A stretch of DNA of 64,000 nt. It comes from Palsa-892 sp035555855. Its GTDB lineage: Bacteria > Pseudomonadota > Alphaproteobacteria > Rhizobiales > Xanthobacteraceae. The translations under genes and the position numbers were made by a program. The DNA is taken from the NCBI GenBank assembly GCA_035555855.1, contig DATMGD010000004.1:1-64000 (forward strand), given 5' to 3'. Of this stretch, positions 14,353 through 23,679 are shown piece by piece. How positions within the stretch are numbered: position 1 is the stretch's first letter; each line of letters starts with the position of its first letter. The notes under the pieces are model-generated. The model saw nothing but the letters and a program-made list of their open reading frames with translations. It ran no database searches and was not told where the DNA came from.

Positions 14353-17031
14353 TCAAGCAGTCGTCGCGAGCGATTTGCCAAGCGCTGCCTGTGCCGCGGC
14401 GAGGCGCGCGATCGGGACGCGGAACGGCGAGCACGACACATAGTCGAGTTTGGTGCGCGCGCAGAATTCGACCGATGCCGGATCGCCCCCATGCTCGCCG
14501 CAGATACCGATCTTGAGGTTCTTGCGAACCTTGCGGCCGCGCTCAAGCCCGATCTTCACCAGTTCGCCAACGCCTTCCTGATCGATCGAGATGAATGGGT
14601 CGATCGGCAGGATGCCTTTGGCTATGTAGATGCCGAGGAAGCTTGCGGCATCGTCGCGCGAGATGCCGAAGGCGGTCTGCGTGAGATCGTTGGTGCCGAA
14701 CGAAAAGAATTCAGCGGTCTCGGCGATTTCGCCGGCGCGCAGCACCGCGCGCGGCAATTCGATCATCGTACCGACCTGATACTTGACCTTGACGCCGGTT
14801 TCGGCGGCGACGGCTTGCGCCATCGCATCGATCCGCGCTTTCACGAGATCGAACTCGGCCTTGGTGGCGATCAGCGGCACCATCACTTCCGGCACAACCG
14901 GCTTCTTGGTGCGCTTGCCGGCTTCGACCGCGGCTTCGAAAATCGCACGCGCCTGCATCTCGGCGATCTCCGGGAACGCAATCGCGATACGGCAGCCGCG
15001 GAAGCCGAGCATCGGGTTGAACTCGGAAAGCTCCTGGCGGCGGTGCTTGAGCTTCTCGACCGAAACGCCGGTCGAAGCCGCAACCTCGTTAATTTCTTCC
15101 TCGGTATGCGGCAGGAACTCGTGCAGCGGCGGATCGAGCAAACGAATCGTGACCGGCAGGCCCTGCATGATCTCGAACAGGCCGATGAAATCTTCGCGCT
15201 GCACCGGCAAGAGTTTGGCGAGCGCCGCGCGGCGGCCGTTCTCGTCGTCGGAAAGGATCATCTCGCGCACGGCGAGAATGCGATCCTCGTCGAAGAACAT
15301 ATGCTCGGTGCGACAAAGGCCGATGCCTTCGGCGCCGAACGAGCGCGCGGTGCGCGCGTCGGCCGGCGTATCGGCATTGGCGCGAACGCCGAGTTTGCGC
15401 TTGGCGTCGGCCCAGCCCATCAATGTCGCGAACTCGCCGGAAAGCTCCGGCTCGATCATCTTGGCCTGGCCGAGCAACACCTGGCCCTTGGCGCCGTCGA
15501 TGGTGATGACGTCGCCGGCCCTCAGCGTGAACGGGCCGGCCTGCATCGTGCCTTTGGCGTAGTCGATCCGCAGCATGCCCGCGCCCGAGACGCAGGGCTT
15601 GCCCATGCCGCGCGCGACGACCGCCGCGTGCGAGGTCATGCCGCCGCGCGTCGTCAAAATGCCTTGGGCCGCATGCATGCCGTGAATGTCTTCGGGGCTC
15701 GTTTCGATGCGCACCAGAATGACCTTCTTGCCCTGGCCCTTGAGCGCCTCGGCTTCGTCGGCTGAGAACACGATCTCGCCCGACGCCGCACCCGGCGAAG
15801 CGGGGAGGCCGGTGGCGATCACATGGCGGTTGGCCTTGGGGTCGATCGTCGGATGCAGAAGCTGTTCGAGCGAAGCGGGATCGATGCGGGCGACCGCCTC
15901 GTCCTTGCTGATGAGCTTTTCCTTCGCCATCTCGACGGCGATCCGGAGCGCGGCTTTCGCCGTGCGCTTGCCGGAGCGCGTCTGGAGCATCCACAGCTTG
16001 CCCTTCTCGACGGTGAATTCGAGATCCTGCATGTCGCGATAGTGTTTCTCGAGCTTGTTGTAGATGCGCGAGAGTTCGGCGAAGGCCTTTGGCAGCGCCT
16101 TTTCCATCGACGGCTTGTCGGAGCCGGATTCCTGGCGCGCCGCTTCGGAGATTTCCTGCGGCGTGCGGATGCCGGCGACGACATCCTCGCCCTGCGCGTT
16201 GATGAGGAATTCGCCGTAGAGCCGCTTCTCGCCGGTCGAGGGATTGCGCGTGAAGGCGACGCCCGTTGCGCAATCGTCGCCCTGATTGCCGAACACCATC
16301 GCCTGCACGTTGACGGCGGTGCCCCAGCTTTCCGGAATGTTGTGGAGCTTGCGATAGGTGACGGCGCGCGCCGTCATCCAGCTGCCGAACACGGCGCCGA
16401 TCGCGCCCCACAGCTGCTCGTTCGGGTTCTGCGGGAAGGCCTTCTCGGTATCTTCCTCGACGCGCACCTTGTAGCGCTTGATGACTTCGGCCCAGTTATC
16501 GGCGGTAAGATCGGTGTCGTGTTCCTTACCGTTCTCGTCCTTGTAGTTGCCGAGGATATCTTCGAATTCGTTGCCGTCGACGCCGAGCACGACGTCGGAA
16601 TACATCTGGATGAAACGCCGATAGCTGTCATAGGCGAAGCGGCGGTCGTTGGAGCTCTTGGCGAGCGCTTCGACCGTCTCGTCGTTGAGGCCGAGGTTCA
16701 GAACCGTATCCATCATGCCCGGCATCGAGGCGCGCGCGCCGGAGCGCACCGAGACGAGCAGGGGATTTTTCTTGTCGCCGAATTTCTTGCCGGTGATCTT
16801 CGCGATATGCGCGAGCCCCTTTTCGACCTGGGCCTTGAGATCTTTCGGGTAGGTCTTTTTCTTCTCGTAGAAATAGGTGCAGACGGCGGTGGTGATGGTG
16901 AAGCCGGGCGGTACCGGCAGGCCGAGGTTCGACATTTCCGCAAGGTTCGCACCCTTGCCGCCGAGGAGATTGCGCATCTTGGCTTTGCCTTCGGCCTTGC
17001 CGTCGCCAAAGCTGTAAACCCATTTCGCCAT
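14353..17031 (-). CDS. ppdK: Pyruvate, phosphate dikinase
   Basis: The product has 892 aa, full length. The start at 17031 gives the usual MAKWVYSFG beginning; the upstream extension is not conserved. The ATP-grasp nucleotide-binding domain includes LLGGKGANLAEM (about 19-30). The central swivelling domain holds the phosphohistidine motif GGMTSHAAVVARG. The C-terminal PEP/pyruvate barrel ends with GICGEHGGDP and the usual DYVSCSPFRVPIARLAAAQA tail. It interconverts pyruvate, ATP and Pi with PEP, AMP and PPi in the cytoplasm, linking organic acid use to gluconeogenesis. It stands alone; whether it works with the organic-acid transporter next to it is only suggested by position. Confidence 0.97.
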   Translation of the reverse strand: MAKWVYSFGDGKAEGKAKMRNLLGGKGANLAEMSNLGLPVPPGFTITTAVCTYFYEKKKTYPKDLKAQVEKGLAHIAKITGKKFGDKKNPLLVSVRSGARASMPGMMDTVLNLGLNDETVEALAKSSNDRRFAYDSYRRFIQMYSDVVLGVDGNEFEDILGNYKDENGKEHDTDLTADNWAEVIKRYKVRVEEDTEKAFPQNPNEQLWGAIGAVFGSWMTARAVTYRKLHNIPESWGTAVNVQAMVFGNQGDDCATGVAFTRNPSTGEKRLYGEFLINAQGEDVVAGIRTPQEISEAARQESGSDKPSMEKALPKAFAELSRIYNKLEKHYRDMQDLEFTVEKGKLWMLQTRSGKRTAKAALRIAVEMAKEKLISKDEAVARIDPASLEQLLHPTIDPKANRHVIATGLPASPGAASGEIVFSADEAEALKGQGKKVILVRIETSPEDIHGMHAAQGILTTRGGMTSHAAVVARGMGKPCVSGAGMLRIDYAKGTMQAGPFTLRAGDVITIDGAKGQVLLGQAKMIEPELSGEFATLMGWADAKRKLGVRANADTPADARTARSFGAEGIGLCRTEHMFFDEDRILAVREMILSDDENGRRAALAKLLPVQREDFIGLFEIMQGLPVTIRLLDPPLHEFLPHTEEEINEVAASTGVSVEKLKHRRQELSEFNPMLGFRGCRIAIAFPEIAEMQARAIFEAAVEAGKRTKKPVVPEVMVPLIATKAEFDLVKARIDAMAQAVAAETGVKVKYQVGTMIELPRAVLRAGEIAETAEFFSFGTNDLTQTAFGISRDDAASFLGIYIAKGILPIDPFISIDQEGVGELVKIGLERGRKVRKNLKIGICGEHGGDPASVEFCARTKLDYVSCSPFRVPIARLAAAQAALGKSLATTA

Positions 17032-17168
17032 GATGATTTCCGAAAGAATGAGAGGGGAACGCCGGGGATGCTTAGCCGGTGTGGTGCACTGCCGCAACGC
17101 CGCTTTCGATCATCTGTGTTTTCTGTTTATGACTAGAATGAGGTTTCCCGACTCAGCGCGAGATCGCC

Positions 17169-17333
17169 ATGCTCAAGCTTAAAACGCCCACCGTGCCGGT
17201 GTTTCTGATCGCCCTTGCGCTGCTGGCGCTGGCGATGGTCGGCAATTTCGCAACCGTGCCGTTTATCAGCCACTACCCGTTCTGGCTCGCCATCGGCGGT
17301 TACGTGGTTTTGGCGCTCGGATCGATTCTCTGA
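17169..17333 (+). CDS. Small two-helix membrane protein (54 aa)
   Basis: The frame runs from an ATG at 17169 to TGA at 17331-17333. Two hydrophobic segments (about 9-26 and 37-54) are separated by NFATVPFISHYPFW, a short loop with aromatic residues. Codon third positions are GC-rich as in real genes here. I recall similarly sized proteins (starting MLKLKTP, ending in a GYVVLALG-like helix) in related genomes, without known function. A GAG-containing weak ribosome site precedes it. It is divergent from ppdK with 137 bp between. Confidence 0.65.
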   Translation: MLKLKTPTVPVFLIALALLALAMVGNFATVPFISHYPFWLAIGGYVVLALGSIL

Positions 17334-17376
17334 TCGGCGTCCGGATTCCGGAATAACGGCGATCAGCCGCCGATCT

Positions 17377-19437
17377 TTATCCGCCGATCTTGGAAAAATC
17401 CGCGACCGTGCGTGTCGCGGCGCGGATGCGGTTCAGGAGCTTGAGGCGATTCTCACGGAGCGCCTTGTCGTCAGCGTTGACCGTCACCTTGTCGAAGAAG
17501 GCATCGACCGGCGCGCGCAGCTTCGAGATCGCGGCCATCGCGGCCTCGAAGTTCTCGTTTTTCAGCGCGCTCGCGACTTCGCCTTCGACCTTTTGAATGG
17601 CATCGGCGAGCGTCTTTTCCTCGGCCTGCTGAAGGAGCTTCGGATCCGGCTCGCCGGAATATTGCGTCTTGTCCTTCTTCTCCTCGATGCCGAGGATGTT
17701 CGCCGCGCGCTTGTAGCCGGCGAGGAGATTCTTGCCGTCATCGGTCGCGAGAAACTTGCCGAGCGCCTCGACGCGGCGGACGATCATCAAAAGATCGTCC
17801 TGGCCTTCGAGGGCGAAGACGGCATCCACCAGATCGTGCCGCGCGCCCTGATCGCGCAAATGAACCTTTAAGCGGTCGGCGAAGAAAGAGAGGAGGTCGC
17901 CTGCCTCTTTGAAATTACTCCGTGCTTTGCCAAAGGCGGCGAGCAAAGGCATCCGTACTTTATTGTCTACGATAAGACGAATGACGCCGAGCGCCGCCCG
18001 ACGCAGCGCATAAGGATCCTTCGATCCTGTCGGCTTTTCGTCAATCGCCCAGAAACCGACCAGCGTGTCGATCTTGTCGGCGAGCGCGACGGCAACGGAA
18101 ACAGGCGAGGTGGGAACGCGGTCGCCCGGTCCCTGCGGCTTGTAGTGTTCCTCAAGCGCGGCGGCGATTTCCGGCTCGATGCCTTCGGCCGCGGCGTAAT
18201 ATTTGCCCATCAGGCCTTGCAGTTCGGGAAATTCGCCGACCATGTCGGTGACGAGATCGAGCTTGGCAAGGCGCGCCGCGCGCTCGGCCTTGGCCGGGTC
18301 GGCTTTCACGATCGGCGCCAATTCCTTTGTAAGCCGTGCGATGCGCTCGATGCGCTCAGCCTGCGTTCCCAATTTCTCGTGGAACGTAATCTCTTTGAAT
18401 TTCGGCAGCCGCGACTCTAACTTGGTCTTGCGATCCTGATCCCAGAAGAACTTGGCGTCGGCGAGCCGCGCGCGGATAACGCGCGCATTGCCGGCCTTGA
18501 TCGCGGCGCCGCCGTCTTTCGCCTCTAAATTGGAGACGGGCAGAAACTTGTTAGCGAGCTTGCCGGTTTTGGCGTCGCGCAGCACGAAACACTTCTGGTT
18601 GGCGCGGATCGTCGCGCGGATCACTTCCGGCGGAATATCGAGATAGCTTTTCTCGAACTCGCCCATCAGCACGACCGGCCATTCGACAAGTCCCGCGACT
18701 TCCTCAAGCAGACCTTCGTCTTCGACCAGTTCCAGCCCTTGCGCGAGCGCAAGGTCCTTGGCGTCGGCGAGGATCATCGCCTTACGCCGGTCGCGGTCGG
18801 CGACGACCTTCGCCTTGTCGAGCGAGTGCAGATAGTCCTCGAGCCGCTTCACCTTGATGCGGCCCGGCGCCATCACCGGATGGCCGTGGGTGTGATCGCC
18901 GGAGTCGACGCCGCCGATGGTGAAGCGGATGACTTCCGGCTCCTCGGTTTCCGGCCCGAAGGTGCACACAATAGAGTGGAGCGGCCGTACCCAGTTGAGC
19001 GTGCCCGTGCCCCAGCGCATCGACTTCGGCCACGGGAACGCGCGCATGACTTCCGGCACGATTTCCTGGATGACTTCTTCCGCCGCGCGGCCCTTTTTCT
19101 CGATCAGCGCGACGTAGAAATTGCCCTTCTTGTCTTCCTGAACCTTCGCTTCGGAGATGGACTTGAGGCCAGCAGCTTTCACGAAGCCTTCGATGGCGCG
19201 CTCGGGCGCATCGATGCGAGGGCCTTTTTTCTCCTCGCGGATATCTTTGGCCTTGGCGAGCAGGCCATGCACGACGAGTGCAAGCCGCCGTGGCGTCGAA
19301 AACGCTTTCGCACCCTCATAGGTGAGGCCGGCGTCAACGAGCTTGTCGGTGACGAGCTTGCGCAGGTTCTCCTGCGCGTCGCGCTGCATGCGCGCCGGGA
19401 TCTCTTCGGAATAAAGCTCTAGGAGAAGATCGGGCAT
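17377..19437 (-). CDS. glyS: Glycyl-tRNA synthetase beta subunit
   Basis: The product has 686 aa, the family's usual length. It starts MPDLLLELYSEEIPARM, the conserved beginning of GlyS. The body binds tRNA; the C-terminal part is a DALR-type anticodon-binding domain (about 580-670). It works with the alpha subunit encoded one base upstream (19439-20362) as an alpha2-beta2 enzyme that charges tRNA-Gly. Its position as last gene in a long minus-strand run suggests co-expression with glyQ. Confidence 0.97.
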   Translation of the reverse strand: MPDLLLELYSEEIPARMQRDAQENLRKLVTDKLVDAGLTYEGAKAFSTPRRLALVVHGLLAKAKDIREEKKGPRIDAPERAIEGFVKAAGLKSISEAKVQEDKKGNFYVALIEKKGRAAEEVIQEIVPEVMRAFPWPKSMRWGTGTLNWVRPLHSIVCTFGPETEEPEVIRFTIGGVDSGDHTHGHPVMAPGRIKVKRLEDYLHSLDKAKVVADRDRRKAMILADAKDLALAQGLELVEDEGLLEEVAGLVEWPVVLMGEFEKSYLDIPPEVIRATIRANQKCFVLRDAKTGKLANKFLPVSNLEAKDGGAAIKAGNARVIRARLADAKFFWDQDRKTKLESRLPKFKEITFHEKLGTQAERIERIARLTKELAPIVKADPAKAERAARLAKLDLVTDMVGEFPELQGLMGKYYAAAEGIEPEIAAALEEHYKPQGPGDRVPTSPVSVAVALADKIDTLVGFWAIDEKPTGSKDPYALRRAALGVIRLIVDNKVRMPLLAAFGKARSNFKEAGDLLSFFADRLKVHLRDQGARHDLVDAVFALEGQDDLLMIVRRVEALGKFLATDDGKNLLAGYKRAANILGIEEKKDKTQYSGEPDPKLLQQAEEKTLADAIQKVEGEVASALKNENFEAAMAAISKLRAPVDAFFDKVTVNADDKALRENRLKLLNRIRAATRTVADFSKIGG

Positions 19438-19438
19438 C

Positions 19439-20362
19439 TTACGCTCCGCCGCCAGCGGTCTTCAGCCATGCCGCACCGCAGGCTTTAGCGAGATCGCGCA
19501 CGCGCAGAATGTAGCTCTGACGTTCCGTGACAGAAATCACGCCGCGCGCATCGAGAAGATTAAAGACATGGCTCGCCTTGATGCACTGGTCATAAGCCGG
19601 CAATGCCATTTCGTGCTTCGCATCTTTGTCGCCGATCTTTAGGAGCCGCTGGCATTCCGCCTCGGCATCCTTGAAGTGGCGAAACAGCATCTCGGTGTCG
19701 GCGGCCTCGAAATTGTAGCGCGAATATTCCTGCTCGGCCTGCAAGTAAATGTCGCCGTAAGTGACTTTCTCGGCGCCGTCGCGGCCGTTGAAGTTCAGCT
19801 CGAAAACATTCTCGACGCCCTGCACATACATCGCAAGGCGCTCTAACCCGTAGGTGAGTTCGCCCGACACCGGCGAGCACTCGAAACCGGCGACCTGCTG
19901 AAAGTAAGTGAACTGCGAAACTTCCATGCCGTCGCACCAGCATTCCCAACCGAGCCCCCACGCACCGAGCGTCGGACTCTCCCAGTCGTCTTCGGCAAAG
20001 CGAATGTCGTGCGTCTTGCGGTCGATGCCGATACGCTCGAGCGACTTCAGATAAAGATCCTGAATGTCGGCGGGCGACGGCTTCAGGATGACCTGGAATT
20101 GATAGTAGTGCTGCAAGCGGTTCGGATTCTCGCCGTAGCGTCCATCCTTCGGGCGGCGCGACGGCTGCACGTAAGCCGCCTTCCAGTGCTTCGGTCCAAG
20201 CGAGCGCAGCGTCGTCGCCGGATGAAACGTGCCGGCACCGACTTCCATGTCATAGGGCTGCAGGATGACGCAGCCTTGCTCCGCCCAGAAGGTCTGGAGC
20301 GCGAGGATCAGGCCCTGAAACGAGCGCTCGGGGCGCATGAAGGCGGGAGTCGGGTCGGTCAT
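19439..20362 (-). CDS. glyQ: Glycyl-tRNA synthetase alpha subunit
   Basis: The product has 307 aa, normal length. Signatures include SFQGLILALQTFWAEQGCVILQPYDMEVGAGTF-like text near the N-terminus (class II motif 1 region), then MGAWGLGWEC-like GAWGLGWECWCDGMEVSQFTYF. It holds the catalytic site that makes glycyl-adenylate. It is followed after a single base by glyS, so the two are translationally linked. Confidence 0.97.
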   Translation of the reverse strand: MTDPTPAFMRPERSFQGLILALQTFWAEQGCVILQPYDMEVGAGTFHPATTLRSLGPKHWKAAYVQPSRRPKDGRYGENPNRLQHYYQFQVILKPSPADIQDLYLKSLERIGIDRKTHDIRFAEDDWESPTLGAWGLGWECWCDGMEVSQFTYFQQVAGFECSPVSGELTYGLERLAMYVQGVENVFELNFNGRDGAEKVTYGDIYLQAEQEYSRYNFEAADTEMLFRHFKDAEAECQRLLKIGDKDAKHEMALPAYDQCIKASHVFNLLDARGVISVTERQSYILRVRDLAKACGAAWLKTAGGGA

Positions 20363-20433
20363 GAATCAGGTCGTGGGCTGCGGTTGAAAGCGCGGCGACC
20401 CTACGGAGGGGGCAAGGTGAAATCAATAAGCCG

Positions 20434-20637
20434 TCAGGACGGCGGCCGGTACTGCCCGGTTTTCGGGTCGCGCTGGAGCGTCGGGATATTGGCGCGCTCA
20501 TCCAGGCTCGTACCCGGCTTCGGCTCGCGGCGTACGGCTTCCAGGTCTTCGTTCGCCTTCTTGTGGGCGTCGGAAAGGAGCTTCGCGGCGAGCGCCGCGC
20601 CGATCGCACCCAGGGCCCAGGCAATCAGCGGAGGCAT
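20434..20637 (-). CDS. Small protein of unknown function (67 aa)
   Basis: The N-terminal 25 residues are hydrophobic (PPLIAWALGAIGAALAAKLL), followed by a charged helix (DAHKKANEDLEAVRRE) and a proline-rich end (RDPKTGQYRPPS). It looks like a membrane-anchored small protein. It lies between the S49 peptidase and glyQ on the same strand, 21 bp after the former, so it is probably in that operon. A ribosome-site-like AGGAGA is just upstream. I recall such proteins in related genomes with no assigned role. Confidence 0.7.
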   Translation of the reverse strand: MPPLIAWALGAIGAALAAKLLSDAHKKANEDLEAVRREPKPGTSLDERANIPTLQRDPKTGQYRPPS

Positions 20638-20658
20638 AACATCTCCTCTGGCGTCCTC

Positions 20659-21486
20659 TTAGAGTCCGTAGCGCGACCACAAGGCGCGCGCTTCCATCGC
20701 CGAGATTAGGCCGGATGCAAGATCGGCGTCGAGGCCGACGCCCGGCGTCTTTTTCGACAGCCAGCCTGTCGGCGGCGCGATCAATGGCGTTTCGACTTTC
20801 TTGCCGTAGCGCTCACGTAGCACCGATTTGATCTCCCCAAGCCGGTCGGCAAGCCCGTATTGCACGGCCTTGCCGCCGCCCCAGAATTCGCCGGAGAACA
20901 AGGTTTTTTCGGGGCCCTTCAATTTCTTGCCGCGGCTTTTCTTCACGAGCCCGATGAAGAGATCATGGATGTCCTGCTGGATCGCTTTCAGGCGGCGCAC
21001 GTCGTCCGGCTTCTCGCTCTGAAATGGATCGAGCGACATTTTGTGGCTGCCCGCGGTGTGCACGCGCCGCTCGATGCCGAGTTTCCGGATCGCCTTGTCG
21101 AAGCCGAAGCTCGCGGAGATGACGCCGATCGAACCGACTATCGAAGACGGATCGACGATGATCTCGTCGGCCGCGCACGCGATCATGTAGCCGCCCGAGG
21201 CCGCGACATCCTCGACGAAGGCGATCACCTTCTTGTCGTTCTCCTTCGCCAGCATCTTGATGCGCTGGTGAATGAGATGCGACTGAACCGCCGAGCCGCC
21301 GGGCGAATTGATGACGAGCGCGATTGCCTTCGCGCTCTTGATCGCGAAAGCGCGTTCCAGCAGTTTCGCGGTGTTCGCAAGCGTGACGCTCGACGAGAAC
21401 GGCGTCGAAATGCCGATCGGGCCGGTGAGGCGGATGACCGGGACAACCGGCGTGCGGCGCAGAAAGCGCATGAAAGGTATTGCCAT
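20659..21486 (-). CDS. S49 family serine peptidase (short SppA type)
   Basis: The product has 275 aa, the short single-domain form of signal peptide peptidase A. NSPGGSAVQS (60-69) is the oxyanion loop, AASGGYMIA carries the likely nucleophile Ser97, and GSHKMSLDPF carries the likely general base Lys149; the 52-residue spacing fits short SppA enzymes. It probably degrades signal peptides or small membrane substrates at the inner membrane. It is in a minus-strand run with the methyltransferase upstream (31-bp gap). Confidence 0.92.
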   Translation of the reverse strand: MAIPFMRFLRRTPVVPVIRLTGPIGISTPFSSSVTLANTAKLLERAFAIKSAKAIALVINSPGGSAVQSHLIHQRIKMLAKENDKKVIAFVEDVAASGGYMIACAADEIIVDPSSIVGSIGVISASFGFDKAIRKLGIERRVHTAGSHKMSLDPFQSEKPDDVRRLKAIQQDIHDLFIGLVKKSRGKKLKGPEKTLFSGEFWGGGKAVQYGLADRLGEIKSVLRERYGKKVETPLIAPPTGWLSKKTPGVGLDADLASGLISAMEARALWSRYGL

Positions 21487-21517
21487 GTCTCGTTTCTAGG
21501 ATGCCGGGCGAAAACGC

Positions 21518-22273
21518 TCAAGCGGGCGCAAGCGGCCCCGCTTCGCGCAGAATGGCGTTTGTTGCCGCCGTCGGCTGGTTATCGACATCGTTCAGCACGA
21601 GCCCCGGCAACAGCACGGGCGGCGTGCGGCGGCCTTTGATCGCGCGGACGATCAGGCGGATCGCCGGTACATTATCGCGTGGGAAAATCGGGATCAGTTC
21701 GGCCGCGCCAAAGCGCCCCCTTAATGTCGCAAGGATCGCGTCGACCGCTTCCGGCCGGTGGATGAGCACGAGCCTGCCGTTCGGCGCGAGCAAGCGATCA
21801 GCGGCGCTCACCCATTGATCGAGATCGGCATCGTTCGCGGTATGGGCGCGGCGGCGCGAAGGATCGGGCGAGACATTCTTGCGCGCCGGATCGTTGAACG
21901 GCGGATTGATCAGCACGAGATCGGCGCTTGAGATGGCGGGGTGCGTAGTACCGCCCTTGCGGGCGAGCTTCAGCGCATCGGTGCAGACAATTTCCGAGCG
22001 ATCCTTGAAACCGTTGCGTTCGGCATTCTCGCGGGCGAGCGCCGCGAGAGCAGGATCAATTTCAACCAGCGTAGTGCGCTCTGTTGCCTTGCGGGTGAGA
22101 AGCGCAAGGCCCGCCGTGCCGACGCCAGCGCCAAGATCAATGGCGTGAACGGAAGAGGGCGCGGCTGCCGCAAGTAAAATCGCATCGTGCCCCGCGCGAT
22201 GGCCTTTGGCCGGTTGCAGGAGCTTGAGCCGCCCGCCGAGCACCGCGTCGTCGGTGGTCTCAAGCGTAGCCAT
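21518..22273 (-). CDS. tRNA1(Val) adenine-N6 methyltransferase-like protein
   Basis: The product has 251 aa. It begins with TTDDAVLGGRLKLLQPAKGHRAGHDAILLAAA, the shared start of the TrmN6/YfiC-like class, then the SAM-binding DLGAGVGTAGLAL and the catalytic LVLINPPFN, the NPPF motif of N6-adenine methyltransferases. The tRNA target is inferred from family only. It sits one base from the DUF2007 gene upstream, suggesting coupled translation. Confidence 0.87.
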   Translation of the reverse strand: MATLETTDDAVLGGRLKLLQPAKGHRAGHDAILLAAAAPSSVHAIDLGAGVGTAGLALLTRKATERTTLVEIDPALAALARENAERNGFKDRSEIVCTDALKLARKGGTTHPAISSADLVLINPPFNDPARKNVSPDPSRRRAHTANDADLDQWVSAADRLLAPNGRLVLIHRPEAVDAILATLRGRFGAAELIPIFPRDNVPAIRLIVRAIKGRRTPPVLLPGLVLNDVDNQPTAATNAILREAGPLAPA

Positions 22274-22274
22274 T

Positions 22275-22499
22275 TTACGCTCTCGCCAGCGTATGACCGA
22301 GCCCGGCTTCGGTCAGAAGATCGCGCGCCCTGGCGAGCTGCTCCGTCGCAACCAGAATGCGGCGCGGGATCGCGCCGACCGAGCCCTCGATGACGCTCGC
22401 ATGCGTGTCGGCGACGAGATACTCGATCCCGGCGCCTTTCAGAATTGCTTCGATCGCCGAGATCAGCACGAGGTCGTTGGTGCGCAGGAGAATGCTCAC
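22275..22499 (-). CDS. DUF2007 domain protein
   Basis: The product has 74 aa from a GTG at 22499. This start places LLRTNDLVLISAIEAILKGAG at the N-terminus as in relatives; an upstream ATG at 22529 would overlap the glycosyltransferase gene by 26 bases and add unconserved residues. The domain resembles the ferredoxin-like PII-type fold annotated as putative signal transducer (DUF2007), with the conserved FVAD-like LVADTHASVIEGSVGAIPRRI. Its role is unknown. It lies between a glycosyltransferase and an RNA methyltransferase in one run. Confidence 0.82.
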   Translation of the reverse strand: MSILLRTNDLVLISAIEAILKGAGIEYLVADTHASVIEGSVGAIPRRILVATEQLARARDLLTEAGLGHTLARA

Positions 22500-22503
22500 G
22501 GCC

Positions 22504-23490
22504 TTAGTCCGCGCGGCGGTCGAAGCCATGCGGCGCGCGATGCGATAGATATGCGAGCCGCTTCAATTCGCGCCGTCCGCGCGTCACCGTGTCGAGGATG
22601 AGGCCGGAGGCGAGCGACAGGAAGGCGAGCATCATCAAGCCCATCGCGAGGATCGCCGTCGGCAGCCGTGGCACGATGCCCTCCTCAACGAAGGTGACGA
22701 TTACCGGTACGGCGAGCACGATCGAAAGCGCCGCGATGAATGCCCCCAGCAGCGTGAAGAATTGCAGCGGCCGTTCACCGCGATAGAGATTGAAGATCGT
22801 TCGCAAAATCCGGAAGCCGTCGCGCCAGGTATTGAGTTTCGACTCCGAGCCCTCCGGCCGCGCATAATAAGGTGTCGCGACTTCGCCGACCGGCATGCCG
22901 AGTTCTAACGCATGCACCGTGAGTTCGGTCTCGATCTCGAAACCGGTCGAGAGCGCCGGGAACGATTTCACGAAGCGCCGCGAGAACACGCGATAGCCTG
23001 ACAGAATGTCGTTGAAGGCGCGGCCGAACACCTGCGCGACGAAACCGGTGAACAGCTTGTTGCCGAAGCGGTGCCCGCGCCGGTACGATTCCTGCTCGCG
23101 CTCGACGCGGCAGCCGACGACCATGTCGAGATTTTCGGCAATCAGCTTGTCGATCATCTTCGGCGCGCTCGGCGCATCATAGGTCGCATCGCCATCGACG
23201 AGTACATAGATGTCGGCCTCGATGTCGGCGAACATCCGCCGCACGACATGGCCCTTGCCCTGACGCGCCTCGTTGCCGACGATGGCGCCGGCCGCGCGCG
23301 CGACCTCCGAGGTGCGATCCTTCGAATTGTTGTCGTAGACATGGATCAGCGCGCCGGGCAGCGCCGCGCGAAACTGCTCGACGACCTTGGCGATCGCCGC
23401 TTCCTCATTGTAACAGGGCACGAGTACGGCCACGCGGCGGCTTGTGTGGGAAGCCACGGGCAGCGTCTCCTGCGGGGTCAGCGCGTGCAT
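22504..23490 (-). CDS. Family 2 glycosyltransferase, membrane-bound
   Basis: The product has 328 aa from an ATG at 23490 with GAGGAT upstream; 43 further in-frame residues upstream come from the palindrome region and are rejected. VLVPCYNEE and LVDGDATYD (the DxD metal site) define a GT-A fold of the dolichol-phosphate-mannose synthase kind. Two C-terminal hydrophobic segments (about 238-262 and 270-295) anchor it in the membrane. It probably moves a sugar from a nucleotide donor to a polyprenyl phosphate or lipid; the sugar is not predictable. It heads the run that ends with glyS. Confidence 0.9.
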   Translation of the reverse strand: MHALTPQETLPVASHTSRRVAVLVPCYNEEAAIAKVVEQFRAALPGALIHVYDNNSKDRTSEVARAAGAIVGNEARQGKGHVVRRMFADIEADIYVLVDGDATYDAPSAPKMIDKLIAENLDMVVGCRVEREQESYRRGHRFGNKLFTGFVAQVFGRAFNDILSGYRVFSRRFVKSFPALSTGFEIETELTVHALELGMPVGEVATPYYARPEGSESKLNTWRDGFRILRTIFNLYRGERPLQFFTLLGAFIAALSIVLAVPVIVTFVEEGIVPRLPTAILAMGLMMLAFLSLASGLILDTVTRGRRELKRLAYLSHRAPHGFDRRAD

Positions 23491-23522
23491 TCGATCCTCG
23501 TTCAATCGCGGATTTCGCAATC

Positions 23523-23571
23523 TAGAGCGTTTTCGAACGAACTGGGTACCGGTTCGCGGGAAGAAAATGCG
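23523..23571. repeat. Short dispersed palindrome, variant type
   Basis: The text starts AGAGCGTTTTCGAACGAA and ends GGGAAGAAAATGCG, an imperfect inverted repeat around a GGTACCGG core. I recall this type as a common intergenic repeat in Bradyrhizobium relatives. It sits in the divergent gap between the glycosyltransferase and prenyl synthase genes. Confidence 0.65.
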
Positions 23572-23679
23572 ATAAATCAATACGCCCGAAAAACCATGCT
23601 GCGAAGGTGTTAATGGCACCTTGTCTTGCCGGTTCGCGGGCGGCTTCTTTATGCTAAGCCGGTTTACAGGAGATTATGC

